Assembly: GCA_964511535.1 (NCBI GenBank)
Contig: CAZEFW010000039.1
Location: 1-57,856 of the forward strand
DNA length: 57,856 nucleotides
Reading direction: 5' to 3'
Source of the DNA: CAZCFB01 sp964511535
GTDB taxonomy: Bacteria; Myxococcota_A; Polyangia; GCA-2747355; CAZCFB01
The notes under the pieces are model-generated. The model did no database searches, was not told the DNA's origin, and saw only the letters and a program-made list of their open reading frames with translations. Numbering within the stretch: position 1 is the first letter of the stretch; every line of letters starts with the position of its first letter. This document shows positions 42,685 to 50,764 of this stretch, one piece after another. Made by a program: the position numbers and the translations under genes.

Positions 42685-44367
42685 CTAGCGCCGGCGGCGC
42701 CGCGGCCAGAGCATGAGCACCGGCAGCAGGAAGAGCAGCGAGAGGGCACCGGAGTGGTCGTCCGCGGACGAGATGTTGCAGCCGCCCGCCTCGTACTCGC
42801 CGTTGCCCGGTCCAGCCGGGTTGCCCGGCGTCTTGGCCTTGCCCGGCTTGCAGGCGTACTTGCCCGCGCCGGCGTTCACGCACTGGTACCCGGCCTTGCC
42901 GCACCCCTTGGACGGGTCGCACAGGGTGGAGCAGAAGTAGCGCCCGCTGCCGCTGTCCACGGCGCAGATGCCGCTGTTGCAGCCGGCGTTGCTGGAGCAG
43001 GTGGCGCCGAGCTTGCCCTTCTTGGTGGTGGTGCCGCCGCCGTTATTGCCGCCGTTGTTGCCGCCGTTGTTGCCGCCGTTGTTGCCGCCGTTGCTGGTGC
43101 CCTTGACGCAGGCGCCCTTGCCGGTGTCGGCCAGGGCATCGCACTTGAAGCCGGTGGGGCAGCTGTTGGGCTTGCTCCGGTCGCACAGGGTCACGCACGC
43201 CATGCCCGCAGCGGTCTTGCCGCACAGCCCGCTCTTGCACTCGCTGCTCTTGGCGCAGGTGGCGCCGAGCACCTTCTTCTGGGGCGGGTTGGTGGGGTTG
43301 GTGTTGGGCTTCTGGCCCTTTTCGCAGATGCCGCCGGTGGTGGTGGCCGTGCACTTGAAGCCGTCGGGGCAGTTCTGCGCCGTCGGGCTGCATTTCTGGG
43401 TGCAGAACACGCTGCCCGAGAAGGACACACACAGCTTGCTCTTGCAGTCGCTGCTGCTCTGGCAGGTCTCGCCCAGGCCCTTGGCCTTGGCCGCGCTGCC
43501 GGGCAGGCACGCCTTGCCGCCGCCGCTCAGGCCCACGCAGGAATCGCCGCTGGGGCAACTGGAGGTGCAGGTCTGCGAGCAGGACCCGCCGCTGCCGGTG
43601 TTGAGGCACAGGTTCGACGTGCACTCGCTGCTGCTCTTGCAGCTCGCGCCGTACGACTTCTTGACCACGGCGCCCTTGACGCACTTGCCGCTCTTGCACT
43701 GCTCACCCTGGGCGCAGTGCGCCGCGGTGGTGCACTCGGGCGGCAGGGTGCCGCCGTTGCCGTAGGAGTGGCAGGCCGCGGCGATGTCGTCGGAGTGCAG
43801 CGACCGCTGGTGGGTCGCGCCGTTGGGGGTGGCGAAGTACATGGTGGCCGTGGCGTGGGACGAGTGGCCGAAGCCCATCTCGTGGCCGATCTCGTGGGTC
43901 GCCACCGACTGCAGATCGTAGGAGTAGAAGTCGCCCGAGTTCGACCACTTCTTGCCGGGGTGGTACAGCACGTCGGCGTCCAGGATCTTGCCGCTGGACG
44001 GGTCGTAGGTGGTGCGGGTGAAGGCCAGGGCGTTTTGAGGGTACGACCCGGCCCAGTTGGACGGAAACAGGTGCGTGTTGACATGGTCCTTGGTGGTGTT
44101 GCTGCCCTGCCCCACCACGCCCAGGTCCTTGGTGGTGAACACAGAGCAGCTGACGTCGGTCCACGCCTTGTACGCCGCGCGGATGGCTGCCTGGCACTGG
44201 GACGCGCCCAGGCCGCTCAGCGAGCCGCTCTCGATGTTGAACTTCATCGGCAGGGAGGTCCAGCGCAGGGGCTTGCCCGTGGACTGGGCCTTGTTGATCT
44301 GGTAGCCGTGCGCCGGCGAGCTGACCAGCAGCGCCAGGCAAGCGAGGGTCGGGAGCAGCGCTCTCAT
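42685..44367 (-). CDS. Matrixin-type zinc metalloprotease with Cys-rich repeats and MYXO-CTERM tail
   Basis: 560 residues. Signal peptide (~1-21). The catalytic domain (~30-210) has the metzincin site HEIGHEMGFGHS and a Met-turn-like TATMYF. The middle has three to five Cys-rich repeats (ASCKSSSECTSNLC, ETCQSSSDCKSKLC, ATCAKSSECKSGLC), then a repeated NGGN linker and another Cys-rich unit. The C-terminus (GGCNISSADD, hydrophobic helix, RRRRR) is a MYXO-CTERM-like sorting signal. No cysteine-switch prodomain is visible. It is probably displayed on the surface. The ATG overlaps the upstream gene's stop by four bases, and a TIMP-like gene follows. Confidence 0.9.
   Translation of the reverse strand: MRALLPTLACLALLVSSPAHGYQINKAQSTGKPLRWTSLPMKFNIESGSLSGLGASQCQAAIRAAYKAWTDVSCSVFTTKDLGVVGQGSNTTKDHVNTHLFPSNWAGSYPQNALAFTRTTYDPSSGKILDADVLYHPGKKWSNSGDFYSYDLQSVATHEIGHEMGFGHSSHATATMYFATPNGATHQRSLHSDDIAAACHSYGNGGTLPPECTTAAHCAQGEQCKSGKCVKGAVVKKSYGASCKSSSECTSNLCLNTGSGGSCSQTCTSSCPSGDSCVGLSGGGKACLPGSAAKAKGLGETCQSSSDCKSKLCVSFSGSVFCTQKCSPTAQNCPDGFKCTATTTGGICEKGQKPNTNPTNPPQKKVLGATCAKSSECKSGLCGKTAAGMACVTLCDRSKPNSCPTGFKCDALADTGKGACVKGTSNGGNNGGNNGGNNGGNNGGGTTTKKGKLGATCSSNAGCNSGICAVDSGSGRYFCSTLCDPSKGCGKAGYQCVNAGAGKYACKPGKAKTPGNPAGPGNGEYEAGGCNISSADDHSGALSLLFLLPVLMLWPRRRRR
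43038..43091. repeat. 12-bp tandem repeat encoding NGGN units
   Basis: Four to five copies of a unit like GTTGTTGCCGCC (plus strand) within the matrixin gene encode the Asn-Gly-Gly-Asn linker. Copy number could vary in frame without breaking the gene. Confidence 0.8.
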
Positions 44368-44939
44368 TTGGCACCTCCCGCGCTCTTCTGCCCGGAGATG
44401 AGCTTGAGCAGCCTGCTCAGCGGCATGTCCTGCTGCTCGGCCAGGGTCACCCCGTGGCTGATGACGGTGCGGCCCTTGTCGTCGAACCGCGCGAAGGCCG
44501 CGTCGTTCAGGTCGCGGCGCACGCGCTCGTTGCCCTTCAGATCTTTGTAGATGCGAAACTTGCCCAGGCAGGCGCCCACGGTCACGTAGGCCCGCGGTCC
44601 CACCGCGCGGCCAAAGACCACCACCTGCTCACCGAGCCGAAAGCGCGCCATGCCCGCCACCAGCTCGCCGCGGGTGGCTGTCTCGCCGCCCAGCGTGCGC
44701 ACCACCACCAGCTTGCTGGCCAGCTTGCCCTTGAGGGTCTCGCTCACCAGGATCTGGCTGTCGGTCCACAGGTGACCGTCCGCCTCCACCACCCGCTGCC
44801 CCACGACCTTGCCCTGAAAGATGGCTGTCGACCGCTCGGCGATCTCCGGCAGCTCCATGTACTGGAGCACGGTGGCGCCCGCCGGGGCGGCGACCATCAG
44901 GATGAGCAGGGCGGCGGCAACTGCACTTTTCATTTTCAT
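44364..44939 (-). CDS. Secreted NTR-like protein coupled to the matrixin
   Basis: 191 residues. The signal peptide ends near PAGA. The mature start TVLQYMELPEIAERSTAIFQGKVVGQ, with strands SQILVSETLKGKLASKLVVVRTLGG and GEQVVVFGRA, resembles NTR/OB-fold proteins often found beside matrixins, though without the CxC start. The stop overlaps the matrixin ATG (ATGA), so the two are co-translated. A role as chaperone, propeptide-like inhibitor or cofactor of the protease is possible. Family identity is only moderately sure. Confidence 0.65.
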   Translation of the reverse strand: MKMKSAVAAALLILMVAAPAGATVLQYMELPEIAERSTAIFQGKVVGQRVVEADGHLWTDSQILVSETLKGKLASKLVVVRTLGGETATRGELVAGMARFRLGEQVVVFGRAVGPRAYVTVGACLGKFRIYKDLKGNERVRRDLNDAAFARFDDKGRTVISHGVTLAEQQDMPLSRLLKLISGQKSAGGAK

Positions 44940-45049
44940 AGGTTTTTCTCCCTACCCCGGTATGGATGCAACGCTCATACCAGCCCGCACCCGGGATCGG
45001 GATCGTTTGATTTCAACGGGTTATGAAAAAGAGAGCGCGCGCCTGCCGG

Positions 45050-48037
45050 CTACAGGATCAGCCACCCACGCCGGATCCCGAACAGGACCCCCAGTACCAG
45101 TACCAGTACCACCCCCGGTACCGTTGCCCCGCCCGTCGAGTGAGCGCAGCTGCACCCATCGCCGTCGTCCCCGGCCTCCGGCCCGGCGTCCCCGGACGGC
45201 GACCCGGAGTCCACCCCGGCGTCGCCGCCTGGCGCCCCCGCGTCGGGCAGCGCCGGGGTCTTGTCCAGCACCTCAAGCACATGCCGCCGCAGCTGCCAGA
45301 GCTGGGTGGAGGTCAGGTCCGAAAACGAGATGGTGCCAGCGTCCTCGGCGTACTTGCCCGAGATGGAGAACGCCGCCTCCAGCGAGAGGTAGTTGCGGAT
45401 CAACCGCTCGATCTGCCCCGTCGTGGCGCCCTTGCGCGCCCGCAGCGCTTCCAGGTACTCCACCAGCAGCGCCGCCTCGCGGAACGCGGCCAGGCGCAGG
45501 CTGCCGTACACCTCCGGCGTCTGCTTGTCCGCCGCCACGATGAACAGCGCCCGCTGCTGCGAATCCCCGGACGTCACGCCGGTCAGGTACTTGGTGCCGT
45601 GCTTCACCGTGCTCCAGGGCAGCACGCCGCGGCACCCCATGGCGTAGCAGGAGAGCACCCACCCAGCGGCCGCCAGGTTGCTCGAGTAGACCTTGTTGGC
45701 CATACCATAGTTCCAGATCTCGGCCTTGTTGCGCGCCGCGTGATCGAACACCAGCCGCCGCTGCAGGTACAGCTCGCTGCTGACCACCGCCAGGTCCACC
45801 AGCCCGTCGAGCTGCCCGCGGTGGTAGCGGTAGCGGCTGACGTCGACGCGGTAGTCGATCTTGACCGGATCATGCTTGCCCGCGCCGTCGAGGAACAGCT
45901 TGCCGAAGTAGCCCAGGGCGCGGAAGTCCCAGTAGCTCTTGGGCTCGTCGAGGATCCACGGCGTGGATCCGGCGACCAGCTTCCACGCCGGGTCGTCGGG
46001 GTACGGCTTGTTGTTCAGGTACACCTGCAGCCCCGCCCCGGTCCAGCCCTGCTTTTTCGCCAGGGCCACGAAGTCGGACAGCACCGCCTTGAACGTCTCC
46101 CCGTACGAGGTGGGGAAGGCGGCGAAGGCGTCCTTGGTGCCCGTCTTGTAGTGGGAATCCGATTGCAGCGGCCAGCTCTCGTGGAACGAGGTGTAGAAGC
46201 CGGGCAGCGCCGCGGTGGGCCACGGCCCGGCCTTGAACAGGCTGCCCCCCAGCAGCGGCCCGAAGGAGGTGGTGAACTCGGCCCAGTTTCCGGTCTTGTC
46301 CCCCGGCTTGATGTCGTTGTACTTGGCCTCGCTCATGCGCTTGCCGTCGAGCATCACCATGTCCATGCGGGTCCGGCCGGTGTGGCTGTACGGCAGCAGG
46401 TTGACATGGGTCCGGTAGCGGCGCGCGAGGCGCTGCAGCGCGTTGTAGGTGGCCAGCTTGTCGGGGTAGCCGTAGTCGTTCATCTCGCACTTGAAGGTGG
46501 GCGCGTCCGGGATGTCCAGGGCCACCACCTGCACCTCCAGCGGCACCCTCACCGTGCCCGCCGGGGCCTTGATGGTGATCTCGCCGGTGACCTTGCCCGC
46601 CGCCGTGCCCGACGGCACCTGCACCTCCACCAGCACCGGCTGGACCTTTTGACCCTTGGCGCCGGCGTTTTCGTCACCGTTGGTGGCGTAGGTGGCCGCG
46701 GTGGAGCGGATCACTTCAGCGAACAGGCCCTTGGCGGTGTTGACGAAGCCGACCCGCCGGTGCTCCACGGTCAGCGAGCCGAGCGTGGCCGAGACGCTGA
46801 CGCCGGTCTGGGCCGCGCCGGTGCTCTCCAGCACGAGCAGGAACGACAGCAGGTCGTTGCGCCCGCCGCTCAGCCGCAGGGTCTTGCCATCGAACACCGC
46901 GTTGTGGGTGCGGTACGCCGTGGACTTGGCCTCGAGCACCGTGCCGTCGGGCTGCACCTTGTCGGTGACCGGGACAGCCCACACCGACAGGTCGCCGGCG
47001 CTGTGGCCGGAGCCAGCTGACGCGGGCAGCGTGACCTTGCGCGCCTCGTCGGGGTACTTCTCCATGGTCGCCGCGGTGAAGCTCACCGTGGCCGCCGGCG
47101 ACTTCGCGCCGCCCCGGGCCACGGCCACCACGCTGGCAGTGTACTGCTTGCCCGCCTCGAGGATGTCGCGCAGCTCCACGGTCTGGGTCGCCCCCGCTGA
47201 CGCGGCGAACGGGATCAGGTAGCGCGGCGCCGCCGTGGCGCTGGTGTAGGCCCCGCCCTGCACGGTGACCTCGTAGGCGAAGGCATACTTGGGCACCGTC
47301 CAGCTCAGGCGCGCCCGGCCCAGGTCCACCCCCTTGGTGCTGGCCGCCAGCGCCCCCACCGCCGCCGGCGCCGGATCACCCGCCGCGGTGGTCACCACCA
47401 GCTCGGGCCTGTTGCTGCTGTTCGACCCCTCGCGCGCGTAGACCGTCGGGTTGCGCGTGGCGATGGAGCTGCTCTCGAACACCGCCAGCCCGTAAGCCGC
47501 GCCCACGGCGTTGGCGTTGACCAGATCCGGGGAGACCTCCCACTCGTAGAAGCCCGCGCTGACCGGGCACTTGGAGTACCCCATCAGCGAGTGGCCGTTG
47601 CCGTACACCACATCCACGAAGCGGCTGCCGGGGAAAGACCAGGGGGTCACCTGGGTCGGGTCGCTGTGGTACTTCGCCGCCATGTAGCACGAAGATCCGG
47701 ACTGGGCCTTGAAGCTCTTGGAGGTGCCCTCGGCCCAGTCGCCCTGGATGGTGGAGAGGGTCACGTGGTCCAGGGTCTCGGCGCCCTTGCGGTAGCGCAG
47801 GATCGCCTTGGTGGCTTTCTTGCCGGCCATGGCCGAGCTGTCGAACTTGAGCACCAGGTGGTGCTGGTACGCCTTGAGCCGGATCAGGCTCACCGCCCCC
47901 CTGTTCATGGTGCGCTCCTTGCGCACGTCGATGATGGAGTTGTCGGCGGTGACCGGCAGCTTGACGGTCTGGGCCGCGGCCGGGCCGGCGGCCAGGCATC
48001 CGACGAGGACGGACAGCAGCGCGGTGATGGATCTCAT
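45050..48037 (-). CDS. Large secreted protein: DNRLRE-like, FnIII-like, DUF4091-type hydrolase domain, MYXO-CTERM tail
   Basis: 995 residues with a signal peptide (to AAAQ). Residues ~25-215 resemble a DNRLRE/CBM-like jelly roll (ADNSIIDVRKERTMNRG, HHLVLKFDSSA). Residues ~220-325 are fibronectin type III-like. The next part includes LEVQVVALDIPDAPTFKCEMNDYG and ILDEPKSYWDFRALG, resembling DUF4091/GH-type TIM-barrel proteins, so polysaccharide binding or cleavage is likely. An Asp/Gly/Pro linker and DGCSC plus a helix and basic residues form a MYXO-CTERM-like anchor. The helix is encoded by GTACTGG-type repeats (45092-45110). Confidence 0.8.
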   Translation of the reverse strand: MRSITALLSVLVGCLAAGPAAAQTVKLPVTADNSIIDVRKERTMNRGAVSLIRLKAYQHHLVLKFDSSAMAGKKATKAILRYRKGAETLDHVTLSTIQGDWAEGTSKSFKAQSGSSCYMAAKYHSDPTQVTPWSFPGSRFVDVVYGNGHSLMGYSKCPVSAGFYEWEVSPDLVNANAVGAAYGLAVFESSSIATRNPTVYAREGSNSSNRPELVVTTAAGDPAPAAVGALAASTKGVDLGRARLSWTVPKYAFAYEVTVQGGAYTSATAAPRYLIPFAASAGATQTVELRDILEAGKQYTASVVAVARGGAKSPAATVSFTAATMEKYPDEARKVTLPASAGSGHSAGDLSVWAVPVTDKVQPDGTVLEAKSTAYRTHNAVFDGKTLRLSGGRNDLLSFLLVLESTGAAQTGVSVSATLGSLTVEHRRVGFVNTAKGLFAEVIRSTAATYATNGDENAGAKGQKVQPVLVEVQVPSGTAAGKVTGEITIKAPAGTVRVPLEVQVVALDIPDAPTFKCEMNDYGYPDKLATYNALQRLARRYRTHVNLLPYSHTGRTRMDMVMLDGKRMSEAKYNDIKPGDKTGNWAEFTTSFGPLLGGSLFKAGPWPTAALPGFYTSFHESWPLQSDSHYKTGTKDAFAAFPTSYGETFKAVLSDFVALAKKQGWTGAGLQVYLNNKPYPDDPAWKLVAGSTPWILDEPKSYWDFRALGYFGKLFLDGAGKHDPVKIDYRVDVSRYRYHRGQLDGLVDLAVVSSELYLQRRLVFDHAARNKAEIWNYGMANKVYSSNLAAAGWVLSCYAMGCRGVLPWSTVKHGTKYLTGVTSGDSQQRALFIVAADKQTPEVYGSLRLAAFREAALLVEYLEALRARKGATTGQIERLIRNYLSLEAAFSISGKYAEDAGTISFSDLTSTQLWQLRRHVLEVLDKTPALPDAGAPGGDAGVDSGSPSGDAGPEAGDDGDGCSCAHSTGGATVPGVVLVLVLGVLFGIRRGWLIL

Positions 48038-48140
48038 GGCGGTTCTACCCCCTGGCAGGGCGCCGAGGGGCGGACGCCTGCCGTTGGTCGACTCAGGTCA
48101 ATCGCTCGAGGGGGTATTGGACCGCAGAAGCGGCGTCAGA

Positions 48141-49577
48141 TCAATCGGAGGTGGCCTTCTTGAGCCGGTTGAGCACGATGCGCAGCAGGATGGCGGCGAA
48201 CAGGCTGGTGACGACCAGGAAGCCGAAGAACTGGCTGTGGGGCCACTTGTGCCACAGCACCTCCACGGCGCCGGACAGGTAGTTGCCCACCGCGGTGGCG
48301 CCGAACCAGCCGCCCATCATCAGGCCGCGGATGGAGGGGGGCGCCACCTTGGACACGAAGGACAGCCCCATGGGGGAGAGGCAGAGCTCGCCGGTGGTGA
48401 CCACGCCGTAAGCGGCGACCAGCCACAGGGGCGAGACCAGGCCGGTGTCGCCGCCGGAGATGCCGGCCAGGGCCATGATACCGAAGGCGGCCGCGGTGAG
48501 CACCATGCCGATGCCGATCTTGCCGGGGGTGGAGGGCTCCATGTCGCGCTTGCGCAGCCGGGTCCAGAACCAGACCAGCACCGGGGTGAGGGTGACCACG
48601 AAGAACGGGTTGACGGACTGGAAGATCTCCGGGCTGATGCGGAAGTCGCCCCACAGCGGGCCGGTGCTGTCGCGGGCCCACAGTGTGAGGGTGAAGCCGT
48701 TCTGGTGGAAGCTCATCCAGAACAGCACCACGATGGCGAAGATGATCAACAGCGCGATGACGCGCGCGCGGAACTGCTCGGGGGTCAGGGAGAGGCCGCC
48801 GGCCACCGAGCCCTCGGACTCCTGGCCGATCTCGGCGTGCATGATGTGCTTCTTCCAGATCATGAAGATGGCCAGGCTCACCACCATGCCGGCTGCGGCG
48901 GCGCCGAAGGCCGCCGACCAGCCGATGGCGTTTCGTAAGGTGGCGGCCGCCACGGGCGAGAAGAAGGCGCCGATGTTGATCCCCATGTAGAAGATGTTGA
49001 ACGCCGAGTCCTTGAGCGGATCCCCCTCCTTGTACAGGTTCCCCACCATCACCGAGATGTTCGGCTTGAACAGCCCGTTGCCGATGATCAGGATGAACAG
49101 CGCCAGGTAGAACAGCCAGCGGCCGTCCAGCCGCGGCGGGCCGGCGTACTTGGGCGCGGCTTCGGTGAACGTGCGCCCGGCATCTTGCGCCGCCTTGGAG
49201 CGCTCCTCCCAGCCGGTCTTGGCCTCGGCGAACTGCGCCTCGGCCGCCTGCACCCTGGTTTCGTTCTCGGGGTTTTGTGGATACGGGATGGCGATGGTGG
49301 CGTAGCCGATGGCCATCAACACCGCGCCCAGGGCGATGGTTCGGCGGAAGCCGAGCACCTTGTCGGCGATGTAGCCGCCGCCGATGGGCGTGAAGTAGAC
49401 CAGGGCGAGGAAGCCGCCGTAGATCTGCCCCTTGTTGTCGAAGTGGAAGAACTCGTCGAGATACAGGGTGAAGATGGCCAGCATCGTGTAGAAGCCGAAC
49501 CGCTCCCACATCTCGGTGAAGAACAGTACATACAGCCCGGGGGGATGCTTCGCTTTCACTTTGTCGGTCATGGACAT
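48141..49577 (-). CDS. POT family proton-dependent oligopeptide transporter
   Basis: 478 residues with about 12-14 membrane helices. It has the POT/PTR signature ExxERFxxY (EMWERFGFY) in helix 1, and FYMGINIGAFFSP and GNGLFKPNISVMVG, which fit the family's other consensus regions. It imports di- and tripeptides with protons. A charged insertion (~105-140) lies between helices 3-4 or thereabouts. ATG 49577 or 49571 can start it. Divergent from the DUF454 gene. Confidence 0.94.
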   Translation of the reverse strand: MSMTDKVKAKHPPGLYVLFFTEMWERFGFYTMLAIFTLYLDEFFHFDNKGQIYGGFLALVYFTPIGGGYIADKVLGFRRTIALGAVLMAIGYATIAIPYPQNPENETRVQAAEAQFAEAKTGWEERSKAAQDAGRTFTEAAPKYAGPPRLDGRWLFYLALFILIIGNGLFKPNISVMVGNLYKEGDPLKDSAFNIFYMGINIGAFFSPVAAATLRNAIGWSAAFGAAAAGMVVSLAIFMIWKKHIMHAEIGQESEGSVAGGLSLTPEQFRARVIALLIIFAIVVLFWMSFHQNGFTLTLWARDSTGPLWGDFRISPEIFQSVNPFFVVTLTPVLVWFWTRLRKRDMEPSTPGKIGIGMVLTAAAFGIMALAGISGGDTGLVSPLWLVAAYGVVTTGELCLSPMGLSFVSKVAPPSIRGLMMGGWFGATAVGNYLSGAVEVLWHKWPHSQFFGFLVVTSLFAAILLRIVLNRLKKATSD

Positions 49578-49659
49578 GCTTTATAAGCCAAAACGAGCCA
49601 TAACTCCACCGGTTGAGGCGTCGCGCTCGCGGCTGCGGGGATGTGCTACGTTGACCTCG

Positions 49660-50067
49660 ATGAGGTCCTTGCCAGCCAAAACCAGGCGGGCGCTGCTCGT
49701 GGGATTTGGCTCCCTGGCCCTGGGTCTGGGGGTGATCGGTATCTTCTTGCCGTTGCTGCCCACCACCCCGCTGCTGCTGCTGGCCGCGGCGTGCTACACG
49801 CGAGGATCGCCGCGGCTGGAGCGCTGGCTGCTGTCGCACCCGACGCTGGGCCGCTATATCAGCAACTACCGCGAGGGACGGGGCATGACCCTGCGGGCCA
49901 AGGTCATGTCCCTCGCCCTGCTCTGGATCGGGTGCGGGGCGTCCGCCTACCTCGTGGAGCTGCTCTGGGTGCGCCTGCTGCTGGGCGCCGTGGCGGTGGG
50001 CGTCGGCGTCCACCTGCTGCGGCTCAAGACCGCGCCGCCCGGCCGACCGGCCGGGTCATCGGACTAG
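49660..50067 (+). CDS. DUF454 (YbaN-like) small membrane protein
   Basis: 135 residues. Typical YbaN/DUF454 features: LALGLGVIGIFLPLLPTTPLLLLAAACY, SPRLERWLLSHPTLGRYI and GMTLRAKVMSLALLW, then a final helix. Inner-membrane protein of unknown role. ATG 49660 begins just before the first helix. The longer open frame to 49516 overlaps the divergent transporter. Confidence 0.87.
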   Translation: MRSLPAKTRRALLVGFGSLALGLGVIGIFLPLLPTTPLLLLAAACYTRGSPRLERWLLSHPTLGRYISNYREGRGMTLRAKVMSLALLWIGCGASAYLVELLWVRLLLGAVAVGVGVHLLRLKTAPPGRPAGSSD

Positions 50068-50072
50068 AAGCC

Positions 50073-50288
50073 TCAGGTGCCGCCGTAGCCCACCGTGGCG
50101 CGGCCGTCCTCCACGATGACCGGCACCGCGCGGCGGCCCTTGCTGTGCTTGAGCAGCTTGGCCGGCCCGTCCGGGTCAACCGTGACGTCGATGTAGGTGA
50201 GCTCCACGTCGGAGCGCGCCTCGTAGGCCTCCCGGGCCTGGTCCGTGTACGGTCAGCCCGGCTTGCCGAAGATGATGACCTTGCTCAT
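50073..50288 (-). CDS. Small glutaredoxin-like selenoprotein (in-frame UGA = Sec)
   Basis: 71 residues if the internal TGA at 50255-50253 is read as selenocysteine: MSKVIIFGKPG, Sec, PYTDQAREAY, and later TYIDVTVDP, RRAVPVIVEDG and GYGGT. The first half has a thioredoxin-fold beta-alpha start with Sec in place of the first Cys of CxxC; the second position is Thr. The conserved cis-Pro (VPVIV) supports a glutaredoxin fold. It resembles what I remember as the UXX-star (seleno)protein family. GGAGGAA precedes ATG 50288. A normal ORF search stops at codon 11, so it is easily missed. Needs selBCD elsewhere in the genome. Confidence 0.78.
50225..50255 (-). promoter_or_regulatory. Candidate bacterial SECIS hairpin
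   Basis: Fourteen bases after the UGA (50255-50253), AGGCC (50239-50235) pairs with GGCCT (50229-50225) around loop CGGGA, with a G in the second loop position at about the expected distance for SelB binding. The stem is short. Confidence 0.45.
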
Positions 50289-50381
50289 GAGAGTTCCTCC
50301 CTGCGTGCGTTGGGACAACCTCTGGTATAGCAGGGGACCTTGACCGCCGCCCCTGCGCCGCCGTATTTAATGGTGCGGTTC

Positions 50382-50463
50382 GCGAGGATGGCGGAACTGG
50401 TAGACGCGCTGGTTTTAGGTACCAGTACCAAATGGTGTGGGGGTTCAAATCCCCCTCCTCGCA
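50382..50463 (+). tRNA. tRNA-Leu (anticodon UAG)
   Basis: Acceptor stem GCGAGGA/TCCTCGC (50382-50388 with 50456-50462), D-arm GCGGAACTGGTAGACGC, anticodon stem CTGGT/ACCAG with loop TTTAGGT (anticodon TAG at 50416-50418), a variable arm with an ACC/GGT pair, and T-arm GGGGG-TTCAAAT-CCCCC. 3' CCA is not encoded. Decodes CUA and related Leu codons. Confidence 0.95.
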
Positions 50464-50608
50464 CTAAAACGCGGGTGGACTCCGCGCGGCTGCGCCGTGC
50501 TCGTCGCTGCACGTGAACAAATCCACTGCGTGGATTTCTTCACATCGCAGTCAAATCCCCCTCCTCGCACCGAACAGATATCCGGGTTGACTCCGCGCGG
50601 CTGCGCCG
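50445..50608. repeat. Duplicated tRNA-Leu 3' end with flanking sequence
   Basis: TCAAATCCCCCTCCTCGCAC occurs at 50445-50464 (tRNA end) and exactly again at 50551-50570. Both copies are followed by GACTCCGCGCGGCTGCGCCG (50478-50497 and 50589-50608). The pattern is a ~106-111-bp duplication or an integration scar. The remainder of 50464-50764 has no gene I can support. Confidence 0.85.
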
Positions 50609-50650
50609 GGTTGCTTGTCCTGGTACTTGGATAGAGAGTCCGCGCGGTAG

Positions 50651-50669
50651 AAGCGGCGTCTCGCCGCTT
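50651..50669 (+). terminator. Hairpin downstream of tRNA-Leu
   Basis: AAGCGGCG-TCT-CGCCGCTT forms a perfect 8-bp stem followed by TGGTTGCTT. It may terminate the tRNA transcript, although the T-tract is poor. Confidence 0.45.
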
Positions 50670-50764
50670 TGGTTGCTTGAACCATCGGAATATTGATCCA
50701 AGGTTCAGGCAGGCTCTCAATCACGCCAAATCAATGCAAAGAACCTCCGGGGAGTGTGTAACCC

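Noticed and set aside
43038..43091. CRISPR-like array
   Set aside because: The repeats are 12 bp, contiguous, without spacers, and encode an NGGN linker.
50176..50448. 90-residue minus-strand frame across tRNA-Leu and the selenoprotein gene
   Set aside because: It covers the tRNA antisense and is in another frame than the convincing selenoprotein reading.
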